This document shows positions 24,014 through 33,098 of a stretch of DNA of 64,000 nucleotides, one piece after another. Origin of the DNA: Mesobacillus zeae (GTDB lineage Bacteria; Bacillota; Bacilli; Bacillales; Cytobacillaceae); NCBI RefSeq assembly GCF_003570705.1, contig NZ_QWVT01000015.1, forward strand, positions 1 through 64,000, written 5' to 3'. The notes beneath the pieces are model-generated. The model saw only the letters and a list, made by a program, of their open reading frames with translations, did not search any database and was not told the DNA's origin. The translations under genes were made by a program, and so were the position numbers. The first letter of the stretch is position 1, and each line of letters opens with the position of its first letter.

Positions 24014-24865
24014 GTGTCATTGAATGCGAATACGGGACTTGTACTTGAAGGAGGCGGCATGAGGGGCGTCTATACAGCCGGTGTGCTGGAGTGTTTTTTG
24101 GAACAGGGCATACAATTCCCATATGTCATAGGGGTATCGGCTGGCGCATGCAATGCTGCGTCATATTTGTCAAAACAGAAAGGCAGGAACAAGAGGGTTA
24201 ATATAGGACTTGTCACTGATCCGCGCTACCTTTCGTGGCAGAACTTTATCAGGACAAGGCAGTTTTTTGGGATGGATTTTATTTTTAATGAAGTGCCTAA
24301 TAAGATCATTCCATATAACTATGAAGAGTTTTATAAAAGTGATTCGGAATTTATTGTGGGAACTACGGATTGCCTGACTGGGGATCCGGTGTATTTTTCT
24401 AGGAATGACTATGGAGAAGATGTTTTGACTGCCTTGAAAGCATCCAGCTCTCTTCCGTTTATTGCGCCGGAAATTCGCTTTAAAGAGAAAATCCTGCTTG
24501 ACGGTGGAATCAGTGATCCGATTCCAATCAAAAAAGCGCAATCTGATGGCAACGGGCGGAATGTGGTCGTATTGACCCGGAACGAAGGTTATTTAAAGAA
24601 ACCGTCAAAACTGCAGTTTCTTGTCCGCAGGAAGTATCCTAAGTATACCGGACTTCAAAATGCGCTTGCGACGCGATACCGAAAATATAATGAGTCTGTC
24701 CGCTATGTGGAAGAAGAAGAGAAAAAAGGAAATGCATTAATTATCCGGCCTAAACAGCCCTTGCAGGTAGGAAGAATGGAACGCAACCCTCAAAAACTCG
24801 AAAACTTGTACATACAGGGCTACGAGGATGCAAACCAGGCTTTAGCTAGACTGGAAGCATGGTAG
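24014..24865 (+). CDS. Patatin-like phospholipase (YjjU type)
   Basis: A 283-residue cytoplasmic patatin-family lipase/esterase with the Ser-Asp dyad: oxyanion motif EGGGMRGVYTAG (12-23), nucleophile elbow GVSAG with S42, and D163 in LLDGGISDP. The last 60 residues are charged (VEEEEKKGNALIIRPKQ). Homologues such as E. coli YjjU hydrolyse acyl esters; the natural substrate is unknown. GAGGAGGAATTGAA precedes the GTG start. A terminator follows. Confidence 0.88.
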   Translation: MSLNANTGLVLEGGGMRGVYTAGVLECFLEQGIQFPYVIGVSAGACNAASYLSKQKGRNKRVNIGLVTDPRYLSWQNFIRTRQFFGMDFIFNEVPNKIIPYNYEEFYKSDSEFIVGTTDCLTGDPVYFSRNDYGEDVLTALKASSSLPFIAPEIRFKEKILLDGGISDPIPIKKAQSDGNGRNVVVLTRNEGYLKKPSKLQFLVRRKYPKYTGLQNALATRYRKYNESVRYVEEEEKKGNALIIRPKQPLQVGRMERNPQKLENLYIQGYEDANQALARLEAW

Positions 24866-24882
24866 AAGCTTATGTCATGATC

Positions 24883-24915
24883 GCCGCACTTTCCAATGAG
24901 AAGTGCGGCTTTTTG
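24883..24915 (+). terminator. Terminator of the patatin gene
   Basis: The perfect 9-bp stem GCCGCACTT/AAGTGCGGC with a 9-nt loop is followed by five T. Confidence 0.9.
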
Positions 24916-25101
24916 TGCTCTCAGAAACTTTTCTGCTTAGTGCCGAGGATTCATTCTTTCGACAAAACTCTGCGTTACCTGCCGATACCGTAGTCGATAT
25001 TAGGGAAGAAAGTAGGGAGTAAGTAGGCGGGAGCAGCACAGGTTAGATAATATAAGGGACTTAGGACATTATTTTGACGATAAGCAGGGAATTTATAGAG
25101 A

Positions 25102-25129
25102 TTGTGTTTTTAAATATTTAGAATATAAT
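25102..25129 (+). promoter_or_regulatory. Sigma-A promoter of the subtilase gene
   Basis: TTGTGT is separated by 16 bases from a perfect TATAAT, 30 bases before the start codon. The rest of 24916-25101 shows no gene. Confidence 0.6.
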
Positions 25130-25159
25130 GAAAACATAACGATAAAAGGGGGATTTTGC

Positions 25160-26542
25160 ATGGTCATGAAAGGAAAATTCTTTGCCGGTACTCTTGCAGT
25201 TGCAATTGGGGCAGCAGCGGCTTTTAGCGGCGGCTTTCCGGCAGGGAAGGTACAGGCGGCAGAGAAAAAATACATAGTTGTTTTCAAGGAGCAGTCAAAG
25301 CTTCCTTCAGGCTATGAACAAGCGATTAAGGCAGCGGGAGGCAAAGTAGAATCATCACTTGAAAAGTTAGGTACAGCGGAAGTTGTCTCAGCCAACCCTA
25401 ATTTCCTGACAGAGATTAGAAAATCATCTTCAGTCATGGCAGCGGGAACTGAGAATATTATCTATCCTGATGCACCTGCAGCAGCTGAATCCTTCACCGC
25501 ATCTGACAGCTCGGCTTCGGCTGGTGACTTGTATGCGAAATACCAATGGGACATCAAGCAGGTCACTGATGAAGGGAAATCATGGGAGATCGCTGGCGGC
25601 AGCGGGAAATCCACAGACGGCAAAGATATTGTTGTCGGGGTTATTGATACAGGAATTGACTATAACCATCCTGACATTAAAGAAAACTATGCCTACGGCA
25701 AGTCATTCGTCCCAGGTTACTCTGACCCGATTGACCAGAAAGGTCACGGCACCCATGTTGCCGGATCGATTGCAGGTAAAGGCAGGGTTATGGGGGTAGG
25801 GCCTGAATTAAAGGTTGCATCCTACCGTGTGTTTGGCCCGACTGGCGGAGCAGAGACCGCGCATATAGCCGACGCCCTTATGACAGCTGCTGACGATAAT
25901 GTCGATGTAGTCAACATGTCACTTGGCGGTTATGACTGGTTCCAGGACCCAGACCTCGCAACAAAAGATGTTGTAGCCGATGTTCGCCTGTTCAACCGGG
26001 CAATCCAATATGCCATCAAAAAAGGAGTTACTGTGGTTGGTTCAGCAGGCAATAACGGAATTGACATCAGCTCTCCGGGCAAATTGTCTGGAGATGATAA
26101 AGGTGCAACACACCGCAGCCCGAGCAGCCAAACAATGATCAGGGTTTCAGCCGGTGGCAAATTGAAGAATCTTGCCTACTATTCTAATTTTGGCGTTGGT
26201 AAAATTGATGTAATGGCACCAGGCGGCGATAGGGGACCAAACTATGATCCTGTAACCAAAACAGGTGCCGATAATTCATATATGTCCCTAAGCACAGTCC
26301 CTGAGGTGGACGCAGCTGGAAATGTAACAGGTCACGGATATGCCTATTATATCGGAACTTCTATGGCTGCGCCGAAGACAGCCGCCCTTGCAGGTGTCAT
26401 TATTGCCAAGCATGGGAAAGACAATCTTTCTCCTTCCCAGGTGAAACATATCATCCAAACATCATCGGAAGATGTTTTCAAAAACGGGTATGACCAAGAT
26501 TCAGGTTTCGGGCTGATCAATGCAGTCAACGCTCTAAAATAA
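25160..26542 (+). CDS. Secreted subtilisin-family (S8) serine protease
   Basis: A 460-residue pre-pro-protease: Sec signal peptide (1-34, ending VQAAEKK), an I9-like propeptide (KYIVVFKEQSKLP to about 110), then the S8 domain with D163 (VIDTGIDYNHPD), H196 (GHGTHVAGSIAG) and S401 (GTSMAAP). The sequence ends at the catalytic domain with no cell-wall or PA domain, so it should be released or cleaved extracellularly. AAAGGGGG lies 7 nt before ATG. A sigma-A promoter and a very strong terminator flank it, so it is monocistronic. Confidence 0.92.
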   Translation: MVMKGKFFAGTLAVAIGAAAAFSGGFPAGKVQAAEKKYIVVFKEQSKLPSGYEQAIKAAGGKVESSLEKLGTAEVVSANPNFLTEIRKSSSVMAAGTENIIYPDAPAAAESFTASDSSASAGDLYAKYQWDIKQVTDEGKSWEIAGGSGKSTDGKDIVVGVIDTGIDYNHPDIKENYAYGKSFVPGYSDPIDQKGHGTHVAGSIAGKGRVMGVGPELKVASYRVFGPTGGAETAHIADALMTAADDNVDVVNMSLGGYDWFQDPDLATKDVVADVRLFNRAIQYAIKKGVTVVGSAGNNGIDISSPGKLSGDDKGATHRSPSSQTMIRVSAGGKLKNLAYYSNFGVGKIDVMAPGGDRGPNYDPVTKTGADNSYMSLSTVPEVDAAGNVTGHGYAYYIGTSMAAPKTAALAGVIIAKHGKDNLSPSQVKHIIQTSSEDVFKNGYDQDSGFGLINAVNALK

Positions 26543-26591
26543 AATATAAAAATGGAGCCGGCGGAAAGCGTCCGGCTCCATTTTTATATTT
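26542..26591 (+). terminator. Very strong terminator of the subtilase gene
   Basis: A perfect 20-bp stem (26542-26561 with 26572-26591) has a 10-nt loop; its AT-rich base supplies the T-run and it works on both strands. Confidence 0.93.
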
Positions 26592-26658
26592 GGCAGAATG
26601 ATTTCGCCCCTATCGCAATATAATAGAGTAGAATCCTAGATAAGAAGGACGATAATAG

Positions 26659-27438
26659 ATGAGCATCCAACAATACTATCTTCAAAACGCAAATTCTTAC
26701 CTCCAGGCATGCATTGCCTCTCTCTCTATGCTGGCAGCACTGCTCGGCTCCTTTTTGCTGATGCCGGCTAAACCTCCCTTTATTCTTGCGGCCGTACCTT
26801 TCTTATTTTTTACATTCATTCACTTTCAAGGATTTCTTTTGAACACAAGGCGTTCAAGGGAGTCTTCTCCGGCTGACTCGGCAAATGGCCAGGCCCCCGC
26901 AGCCCTGCTTCAGCAGGAACATCTCCTGCTTGGATTTGCCCCGGCACCTGCACTGAAGATGCTGTTATTTTTTCCGGATGGAATGCTCGCAGGACAGGTC
27001 AGGGAAGAAGAAGAGAAAAAATGGCGATGGTTTTTACCCTATGTGGTGGACAAGCATATCAGGAAAAACTACGTTCTGTTCGATACCGGCGGCAGGTTTC
27101 TTGCCAGGGTTGCGGTGATGGGTGCCAAAGCAAATGTTTTCAATCGAGAAGGGAAACTTATTGGCCGTTTTGACGGAAAAGCAAGAAGAGGATTGCTCCT
27201 TGGAGATAATAGGTTATTTTCAGTAAAACACCAATCAACTCTTTTCACGGATTTGCGGTTTGTGGAGGATGAGGGACTTGTTTTTTCTCAGCTGCAAAGA
27301 GGATGGATGAAGACAGAATGGCAGAAATGTTTCAGCTTGAACACGCCGGTGCTGTCTTTTGATACGGACACCTGTGAGCATGAGCGGCTGATGACGCTAG
27401 CTGCCATAGCAGTGGAGTATAGCTATGTCAATAATTGA
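26659..27438 (+). CDS. Membrane-anchored protein of unknown function
   Basis: A 259-residue protein with two N-terminal hydrophobic segments (about 15-35 and 40-60), then a cytoplasmic region whose strand pattern (NYVLFDTGGRFLARVAVMG, ANVFNREGKLIGRFDG) faintly recalls LURP/tubby-like barrels. That comparison is only an impression. The start codon has a weak GAAGGA site. It lies between the subtilase terminator and the thioredoxin-like gene. I do not recognise the family. Confidence 0.65.
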   Translation: MSIQQYYLQNANSYLQACIASLSMLAALLGSFLLMPAKPPFILAAVPFLFFTFIHFQGFLLNTRRSRESSPADSANGQAPAALLQQEHLLLGFAPAPALKMLLFFPDGMLAGQVREEEEKKWRWFLPYVVDKHIRKNYVLFDTGGRFLARVAVMGAKANVFNREGKLIGRFDGKARRGLLLGDNRLFSVKHQSTLFTDLRFVEDEGLVFSQLQRGWMKTEWQKCFSLNTPVLSFDTDTCEHERLMTLAAIAVEYSYVNN

Positions 27439-27533
27439 CTATTGCAGAACAATGATTGAAACTTTTTAATGGAGATGCGGACCAGGAAAAGATAGAATAA
27501 CAGGGGAGGGTATTTCTTGGAGGGATGATTCTA

Positions 27534-28109
27534 ATGAAAAAGTTTATTATCATAATTGGGTTGGTACTTGCTGTACTGTTTGTAGTGGACAAGACACTCC
27601 TAAAGGATAAGGGAATGGTGAACAAGGTAGGGCTGGCGGGGAAGTATGCTGAAATTGAAAATCCAAAATCATTGGCAGAGGGACTGAAAACAGAAAATAG
27701 GGCACCGGATTTTTCCCTTACAGACATAAATGGCCAAGAGGTTAGACTAAGTGATTATAAAGGGAAAAAAGTTCTTCTGAATTTTTGGGCAACCTGGTGT
27801 CCTCCATGTAGAGCGGAAATGCCTTATATGGAAGAAATGTTTAAGGAGCACAAAAATGAAGGCTACGAGATCGTTGCAGTCAATATGACCAGCAGTGAGA
27901 AAAATAAGGGGAATATTGAACCTTTCGTCAAGGAGTATGGTTTAACGTTTACAATTCCGCTTGATGAAAAAGGAGAAATATCAACGCTTTATGAAGTCAT
28001 GGCATATCCTACGAGTTACTTCATCGATTCTGATGGAATAATCAGAAGCAAATCTATCGGAGGAATGAAAAAGGAATTCATGGAAAAAGAAATGAAAAAG
28101 CTTCCGTAA
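27534..28109 (+). CDS. Thiol-disulfide oxidoreductase, TlpA/ResA-like
   Basis: A 191-residue membrane-anchored thioredoxin-fold protein: an N-terminal signal anchor (KKFIIIIGLVLAVLFVVDKT), then the AhpC/TSA-thioredoxin domain with FWATWCPPC (active-site CPPC near 98-101) and the cis-proline region AYPTSYFID. It faces outside the membrane, where relatives reduce cytochrome c apoproteins or spore proteins. No ccd or resBC genes are adjacent, so its partner is unknown. ATG 27534 is chosen, 9 nt from GGAGGG; ATG 27525 abuts that site. Confidence 0.88.
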   Translation: MKKFIIIIGLVLAVLFVVDKTLLKDKGMVNKVGLAGKYAEIENPKSLAEGLKTENRAPDFSLTDINGQEVRLSDYKGKKVLLNFWATWCPPCRAEMPYMEEMFKEHKNEGYEIVAVNMTSSEKNKGNIEPFVKEYGLTFTIPLDEKGEISTLYEVMAYPTSYFIDSDGIIRSKSIGGMKKEFMEKEMKKLP

Positions 28110-28121
28110 TCAGAGGGATCT

Positions 28122-28388
28122 TTATAAAAAACGTTTTTGCGGCCGAATGTATTTTATAATCTGTGCTGACAGAGCTTTCCTCAATGACGGCTGAGGAACA
28201 AAGCGGGCAATATCTTCAGCCACCGGAAAAATTCCGAAATCATTGGAGCGGACCCTAACTAGGCCCGAAATTTTTTGCCCGGAGGGATGATTCCAAACCG
28301 TGTTAATAGACACGGTTTTTTCGTTGATGTCAGGAGAAGTATTTTTGATGGCAGTAATGCAGAACTTAAATTGGTGTAGCATGTCCAT
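28122..28388 (-). CDS. Hypothetical 88-residue protein
   Basis: A small protein read on the minus strand, starting MDMLHQFKFCITAIKN. It has a central Thr/Asn/Ser strand-like region and ends PQPSLRKALSAQIIKYIRPQKRFL. The start at 28388 has AAAGGGGG about 11 nt upstream; the frame stays open to 28448. It is convergent with the thioredoxin-like gene, whose stop is 12 bases away, and divergent from dapF. I do not recognise the family. Confidence 0.55.
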   Translation of the reverse strand: MDMLHQFKFCITAIKNTSPDINEKTVSINTVWNHPSGQKISGLVRVRSNDFGIFPVAEDIARFVPQPSLRKALSAQIIKYIRPQKRFL

Positions 28389-28484
28389 GGTGATAAAAAC
28401 CCCCTTTATTTTGTGATAGATATTGAACAATTCCGGAAGTTGTGGCATCTTTTATTATATTGAATGATTTGGGAGGCTGCCATT

Positions 28485-29456
28485 ATGTTGATTAACTTGA
28501 TCAAATGTCATGGTTCGGGCAATGACTTTTTGCTAATAGACGAAATGGAACATGATTACGGATTGACGGAAGAAAGCAGGGAAAGACTTGCAAGGCTCCT
28601 TTGTGACAGAAGCAATGAACTTGGGGCGGATGGCATTCTAAATATACTCCCCAGCAAACGCGGGGACGCAAGGATGCGTGTCTTTAACAGTGATGGTTCT
28701 GAAGCATCCATGTGTGGTAACGGCTTACGCTGCGCTGGCAGGTATGTTTGTGAGAAGCTTGGAAGTCAGGAAGCCGTAATCGAAACAATGAAAGCGGATT
28801 TGAATGTCAAAAAGGAAGAAGATATCCTTGAAGGCATTCCGACCTACCGTGTAGAGATTTCGCCTGTTTCCTTTAAACTTGCAGATTTACCGATGATGCT
28901 TGGGCAGGATACCTTAATTCAAGGGAAGGTTGCGGAGCTGTCGGAAGAGCTTGAATTTACTGCACTGGCTGTTCCCAACCCGCATCTCGCTGCCATTGTT
29001 GACAAGAAGAATCTCGACTCTGAGCTGCAGAAGAAGCTTAGCGAGGCAGTGAATGGACCGAACAAGCTCTTCCCTGATGGCGTAAATGTAAGTTTTATCA
29101 GGCTACTCGGGAAAAATAGGATCTTTGTCCGTACGTTTGAGCGGGGTGTAGGCTTTACAAATGCATGCGGGACGGCGATGTCGGCTTCAAGCCTTGTTAC
29201 ATGTCTTACCGCAGGTAACGAATTTGATGAGAGTATTGAAGTGTATAATCCCGGAGGAATGGTCCAGTGTGTTGTGCATCAGTCAGGAGAAAGCTATACA
29301 GTGGACTTAATTGGCAATGCGACATACGTGTATCAAGCGGAGGTCGATGCTGATCTCACTGCCGCTGCTTTTTCGGTAAAAGACAAACAGAATTTCAATG
29401 AACAAGAAAACTACAATAAGCTGCGAGAGAAGGCACAAGCTTTTCTTTCAAGCTGA
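28485..29456 (+). CDS. dapF: Diaminopimelate epimerase
   Basis: A 323-residue PLP-independent racemase that converts LL- to meso-diaminopimelate for lysine and peptidoglycan synthesis. The first catalytic Cys is C77 in EASMCGNGLRC and the second is C228 in TNACGTAMSAS. Other family blocks are KCHGSGNDFLLID at the N-terminus, MRVFNSDGSEAS and AVPNPHLA. It is longer than the common 280-residue form because of extra C-terminal sequence. GGGAGG lies 7-8 nt before ATG. It stands alone, followed by a strong terminator. Confidence 0.9.
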   Translation: MLINLIKCHGSGNDFLLIDEMEHDYGLTEESRERLARLLCDRSNELGADGILNILPSKRGDARMRVFNSDGSEASMCGNGLRCAGRYVCEKLGSQEAVIETMKADLNVKKEEDILEGIPTYRVEISPVSFKLADLPMMLGQDTLIQGKVAELSEELEFTALAVPNPHLAAIVDKKNLDSELQKKLSEAVNGPNKLFPDGVNVSFIRLLGKNRIFVRTFERGVGFTNACGTAMSASSLVTCLTAGNEFDESIEVYNPGGMVQCVVHQSGESYTVDLIGNATYVYQAEVDADLTAAAFSVKDKQNFNEQENYNKLREKAQAFLSS

Positions 29457-29470
29457 TTAGATCTATTGCA

Positions 29471-29508
29471 ATGATGTAGCGCCAAAATGGACGCTGCATC
29501 ATTTTTTT
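29471..29508 (+). terminator. Terminator of dapF
   Basis: ATGATGTAGCG pairs with CGCTGCATCAT (one G-U) around 10 nt, followed by seven T. Confidence 0.9.
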
Positions 29509-29610
29509 GCTTTGTATCCTTGATTTTCTCGTTAAACGAAAGGAGCAGGATATATTAAATTATTGGCGAACATAACAATTTTTTACCTTTTGGGGATAAG
29601 GAGGGATTCT

Positions 29611-30107
29611 ATGGGTTCGAATCCTAAACTGCCACTGTCGTCTGATGAAAAAAGTAAGTTACGGAAGCTAAAGTAAAAATAAGAGAGGTACATACACTTA
29701 GTGCCACTCAATTAGTAAAAATATTTGATATTCCAGAAAACAGAGCTCTGCTAATTAAAGTATTAGCAGAATTTCAAAGTGTTCCATCGATTGGATATGA
29801 ATGAGCTGAAAAACTGGTAATCCATTTGAACTTGTATTCATTACAAGAAATGAGACAAAAGGATGGGGCTGTTCTTTTTGACCTATTAGAGAAAGAACGG
29901 GGTGTATGGACAGACAGTTGTGTAGAGGATCAGATTCGCTGTGTTATTAGCTTTGCTAATGACCCGAGTAGTAATAAGCAATGGTTTGATTTTAAAGATG
30001 AAAGGAAGAAGTACCCGTCAAATTTTTTGGGTATCCAAAAGATAGACCACGGATTTGTTCATGAAGCTAAAATTAGTGTGTTAACCATATTTTTTAACCA
30101 CTTATAA
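29611..30107 (+). pseudogene. Helix-hairpin-helix 'pathogenicity locus' (Cdd1-like) gene, broken
   Basis: ATG 29611, with AAGGAGG upstream, opens MGSNPKLPLSSDEKSKLRKL. The frame then shifts by one base near 29670 and gives VKIREVHTLSATQLVKIF, LLIKVLAEFQSVPSIGYE, an in-frame TGA, then AEKLVIHLNLYSLQEMRQ and CVEDQIRCVISFAND to the end. The arrangement matches Cdd1-like small HhH proteins thought to bind DNA, extended here by an unrelated tail after YPSNF. One frameshift and one nonsense codon make this a probable pseudogene. Confidence 0.7.
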
Positions 30108-30150
30108 GCACGTAACATAATGCAGCTTTTTTATCTTAGTTAAACAAGAA

Positions 30151-30173
30151 GACCATCATCAGAGATGGCCTAT
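30151..30173 (-). terminator. Weak terminator downstream of ligD
   Basis: GACCATC and GATGGCC pair around 6 nt; on the minus strand a TTCTTGTTT tract follows. Confidence 0.4.
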
Positions 30174-30202
30174 TCTTTATACGTAAATATCAACATTATC
30201 AT

Positions 30203-32035
30203 TTAACAAAGCCTTCTTTTTAAAAATCCGAGCACACTTCCGAAATCCTGCCTACTTTTTGCCTCAAAGTAGCTTTGGAAAGGACAGCCCTTGCTTTTGG
30301 TCCTGGAAACAATATCAGGCAGCTTAAAATGGTCACTTGATAGCGATTCATTTACTTCTTCCCAAAAGAGAGGGGCTGCAACATTTGCCCGCTCACTGCC
30401 TCTTGGTGAATAAGGACAAATAATTGTTTTTCCGGCTGCGTGCTGCACGTAGTCAACATAAAGCCTGCTGCCTCGATTTTTTTTCAGGCGCTCGACTGTG
30501 AAGCTGTCTGGATCTTTCGATACTAAATAATCAGCGATAAATGATGTGAACAGTCGTGTTTCTTCATAGCTAAATTGCCTGGAGGGCAAAGGAATGTATA
30601 TCTGAAGCCCTTTGTTTCCCGATGTTTTAATAAAGGATTCGAGTCCGAGCATGTCGAGCACCTCTTTGATCAAAAGGGCAGCCTTAACAGCTAGATGGAA
30701 ATGCTCTCTTGAAGGAGGGTCGAGATCAAATACAATTTCATCCGGTTCTTCGTTGCCTATTGTCTGAAATGGGATGTGAAACTCAATAGCGATCTGGTTG
30801 CCAAGCCAAAGTAATGTTTTCAAATCGTCGCAAACGAGATAGTCAATCCCTTCTGATTTTTCTGACCTGATAAAATCGGGCGCATAGTCCGGCCTGTTTT
30901 TTTGATAAAAAGCTTCACCGGAGGTTCCATGCGGATACCTTATAACCGTGAGAAGCCGGTTTTTTAAAAACGGCAGCATGTGCGGCGAAATTTCACGCAA
31001 AAAGTAGGTGTAATCCAGTTTGGTTATGTAAGGGTTTTCCCATAAAGGCTTATCCGGATGGGTCACTTCAATGCCCGGAGGGAGGTTTTTCTGTTGAAGG
31101 ACAAACAGGCTGTAGGTGCAGTCCTCAGGCTTCAAATCGAAACGGAATTTGTGGAAATGGGGTTCCCTTAGCTGGCCTTCATATACTTCAAGATACTTGA
31201 GTTCAAGACATATTCCAGGCAAGGCATAAAGGAAACGGTCATCCTCTGAGGCTGGATTCTTTTTGATTGTGTCGAACAGTGCCTGTTTCTCTGCCGGCTG
31301 AAACCCGAAGAGTACCTGCCCAATCGGATGTACAATCTGGTCGCGGTAAACCGAAACATGGAAATAGCCATTTGTTTTTTCATAAGCGGTGATAAAGCAG
31401 GGAACGTATTTCCAATTTTTATACTTTAGCCATCCATCCGTCCGTTTACCTTCTTCCCAAAGGCTACTGCTTTTCTTCGCAACGATTCCTTCTCCATCAT
31501 GTGAAACAACTTCTTCCCATACTTCATTGAAATGGATGCTGGATTGGACTGGCTGCAGAAGTGCCGGATGGTTTGGGTCCGGTGAGGGAGGAAGTCCCAG
31601 GCTTTCAAAAAGGTTTTTCAGCTTAGCACGCCGTGTGTCATAAGGCATCTTGCTGCAATCTTTTCCCTTAAGGGCAAGCAGGTCAAAAGCAATAAGCCTG
31701 CAGGGGTTGGCGTTGGCTTTCTCCTTAATTTTCACTGCCGATCGCATTCGCCCCCTTACTTGCAAACCGGAAAAATCCGCTTTGTATTCATTTTCAAGGA
31801 GAACAAGCTCACAATCCAGTATAAGCGGAAGAAATGGTTTGAAAGTAGTGTGGTGCGCTCGGAGAAACTGTATGATTTCCGGGAATATTTCAGTGAATGG
31901 TTTGCCGTTGCGGCTTGTCAGGGAGATTTCGCTTCCGTATTCGAGGAAGGCTCTGAAGCCATCAAATTTTGTTTCATATCGCCACTCATCTCCCAGCGGC
32001 TTCTCAAATGTCAGGGTGGGGAGCATTGGTTTCAT
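30203..32035 (-). CDS. ligD: ATP-dependent DNA ligase LigD (ligase plus polymerase domains)
   Basis: A 610-residue non-homologous end-joining protein with the Bacillus domain order: N-terminal ATP-dependent ligase (1-300; adenylated K23 in ETKFDGFR, DGEGIVAKK and the OB-fold) and C-terminal primase-polymerase domain (about 320-600; THPDKPLWEN, DLDPP, LQIYIPL). It lacks the nuclease domain of mycobacterial LigD. It joins double-strand breaks together with Ku, especially in germinating spores. It is divergent from ku across about 126 bases; B. subtilis instead has the two genes in tandem. Confidence 0.95.
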   Translation of the reverse strand: MKPMLPTLTFEKPLGDEWRYETKFDGFRAFLEYGSEISLTSRNGKPFTEIFPEIIQFLRAHHTTFKPFLPLILDCELVLLENEYKADFSGLQVRGRMRSAVKIKEKANANPCRLIAFDLLALKGKDCSKMPYDTRRAKLKNLFESLGLPPSPDPNHPALLQPVQSSIHFNEVWEEVVSHDGEGIVAKKSSSLWEEGKRTDGWLKYKNWKYVPCFITAYEKTNGYFHVSVYRDQIVHPIGQVLFGFQPAEKQALFDTIKKNPASEDDRFLYALPGICLELKYLEVYEGQLREPHFHKFRFDLKPEDCTYSLFVLQQKNLPPGIEVTHPDKPLWENPYITKLDYTYFLREISPHMLPFLKNRLLTVIRYPHGTSGEAFYQKNRPDYAPDFIRSEKSEGIDYLVCDDLKTLLWLGNQIAIEFHIPFQTIGNEEPDEIVFDLDPPSREHFHLAVKAALLIKEVLDMLGLESFIKTSGNKGLQIYIPLPSRQFSYEETRLFTSFIADYLVSKDPDSFTVERLKKNRGSRLYVDYVQHAAGKTIICPYSPRGSERANVAAPLFWEEVNESLSSDHFKLPDIVSRTKSKGCPFQSYFEAKSRQDFGSVLGFLKRRLC

Positions 32036-32161
32036 TCCGATTCATCCTTTTTGCTTTTTGTTATTTTTCCTATCATGCCCCGCATTGATACATTGGCAAA
32101 TGTTTTTACGAATGTTCACCGCCTGTCTCCGTAAGCTAATGAGAAAAAGGGAGACGTGACT

Positions 32162-32995
32162 ATGCATACAATGTGGAAAGGGAGCATCAGCTTCGGGCTT
32201 GTCAACATTCCGGTCAAGCTGCATGCTGCCACTGAGGATAAGGATATCAAGCTGCGAACCCTTCATAAGGACTGCCATACACCATTGAAATACGAAAAGG
32301 TATGCCCGGTGTGCGATAGGGAAATCAAAACAGAAGAGATTGTTAAAGCATATGAGTACACAAAAGGAAAGTTCGTTGTGCTCGATGAGGAGGAGCTCGA
32401 AAACCTAAGGAAAGAAAACGAGGAAAAAGCTGTTGAGATTATTGATTTTGTAAAAATGGAGCAAATTGATCCGATTTATTTTAACCGCGGCTATTATATG
32501 TCCCCGAATGAAGGAGGAGGCAAGGCTTATTCGCTGCTGAGAAAAGCGCTGGAAGAGTCCCATAAAGTAGGTATCGCTAAAATAGTCATCAGAGCGAAAG
32601 AGCAGCTTGCTGTCATCCGGGTGTATGAAAACACCCTCGTTATGGAAACGATCCATTTTCCCGATGAAGTGAGAAAGGCCGCGGATGTTCCCAATGTGCC
32701 GTCGGAAGATAAGGTTACGAAAAAGGAACTAGATACCGCTATTATGCTGATAGACCAGCTTACTGCAGAGTTTGACCCGGAAAAATACAAGGATGATTAT
32801 CGTGCGGCACTGATGGAATTGATTGAATCAAAGCGGACAGGAAAAGAAACGGTTACTGCAGCCGAGCGAGAGCCTGTTTCGAATGTAACCGACCTCATGG
32901 CTGCCCTTCAGGCATCCATTGACCGCACAAAGCCTAAAAAAGAGCCAGCAAAGCGAAAGCGCACATCAGCAGTCAAGCCGAAGAAAGAAGCATAA
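32162..32995 (+). CDS. ku: DNA end-binding protein Ku
   Basis: A 277-residue bacterial Ku protein, which forms a ring on broken DNA ends and recruits LigD. Seen are MWKGSISFGLVNIPVKLH at the start, the HKDCHTPLKYEKVCPVC segment with zinc-binding-like cysteines, and the core VYENTLVMETIHFPDEV. The C-terminus is a Lys/Arg-rich tail (TKPKKEPAKRKRTSAVKPKK) that probably binds DNA. ATG 32162 is preferred over GTG 32156 because AAGGGAG is spaced 9 nt from it. Confidence 0.95.
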   Translation: MHTMWKGSISFGLVNIPVKLHAATEDKDIKLRTLHKDCHTPLKYEKVCPVCDREIKTEEIVKAYEYTKGKFVVLDEEELENLRKENEEKAVEIIDFVKMEQIDPIYFNRGYYMSPNEGGGKAYSLLRKALEESHKVGIAKIVIRAKEQLAVIRVYENTLVMETIHFPDEVRKAADVPNVPSEDKVTKKELDTAIMLIDQLTAEFDPEKYKDDYRAALMELIESKRTGKETVTAAEREPVSNVTDLMAALQASIDRTKPKKEPAKRKRTSAVKPKKEA

Positions 32996-32998
32996 CAC

Positions 32999-33029
32999 GA
33001 AGAATCCGCGGAAGTGCCGTGGATTCTTC
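32999..33029 (+). terminator. Hairpin after ku
   Basis: A stem of about 14 bp (CGAAGAATCCGCGG with CCGTGGATTCTTCG) has a 5-nt loop. No strong T-run follows, so termination may be partial. Confidence 0.6.
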
Positions 33030-33098
33030 GTATTATGTGTCAGTGTTCTGGTTTGATTACAAAAATAGGGGAATATAAAAGTGAAGGGGGGTGGACCT

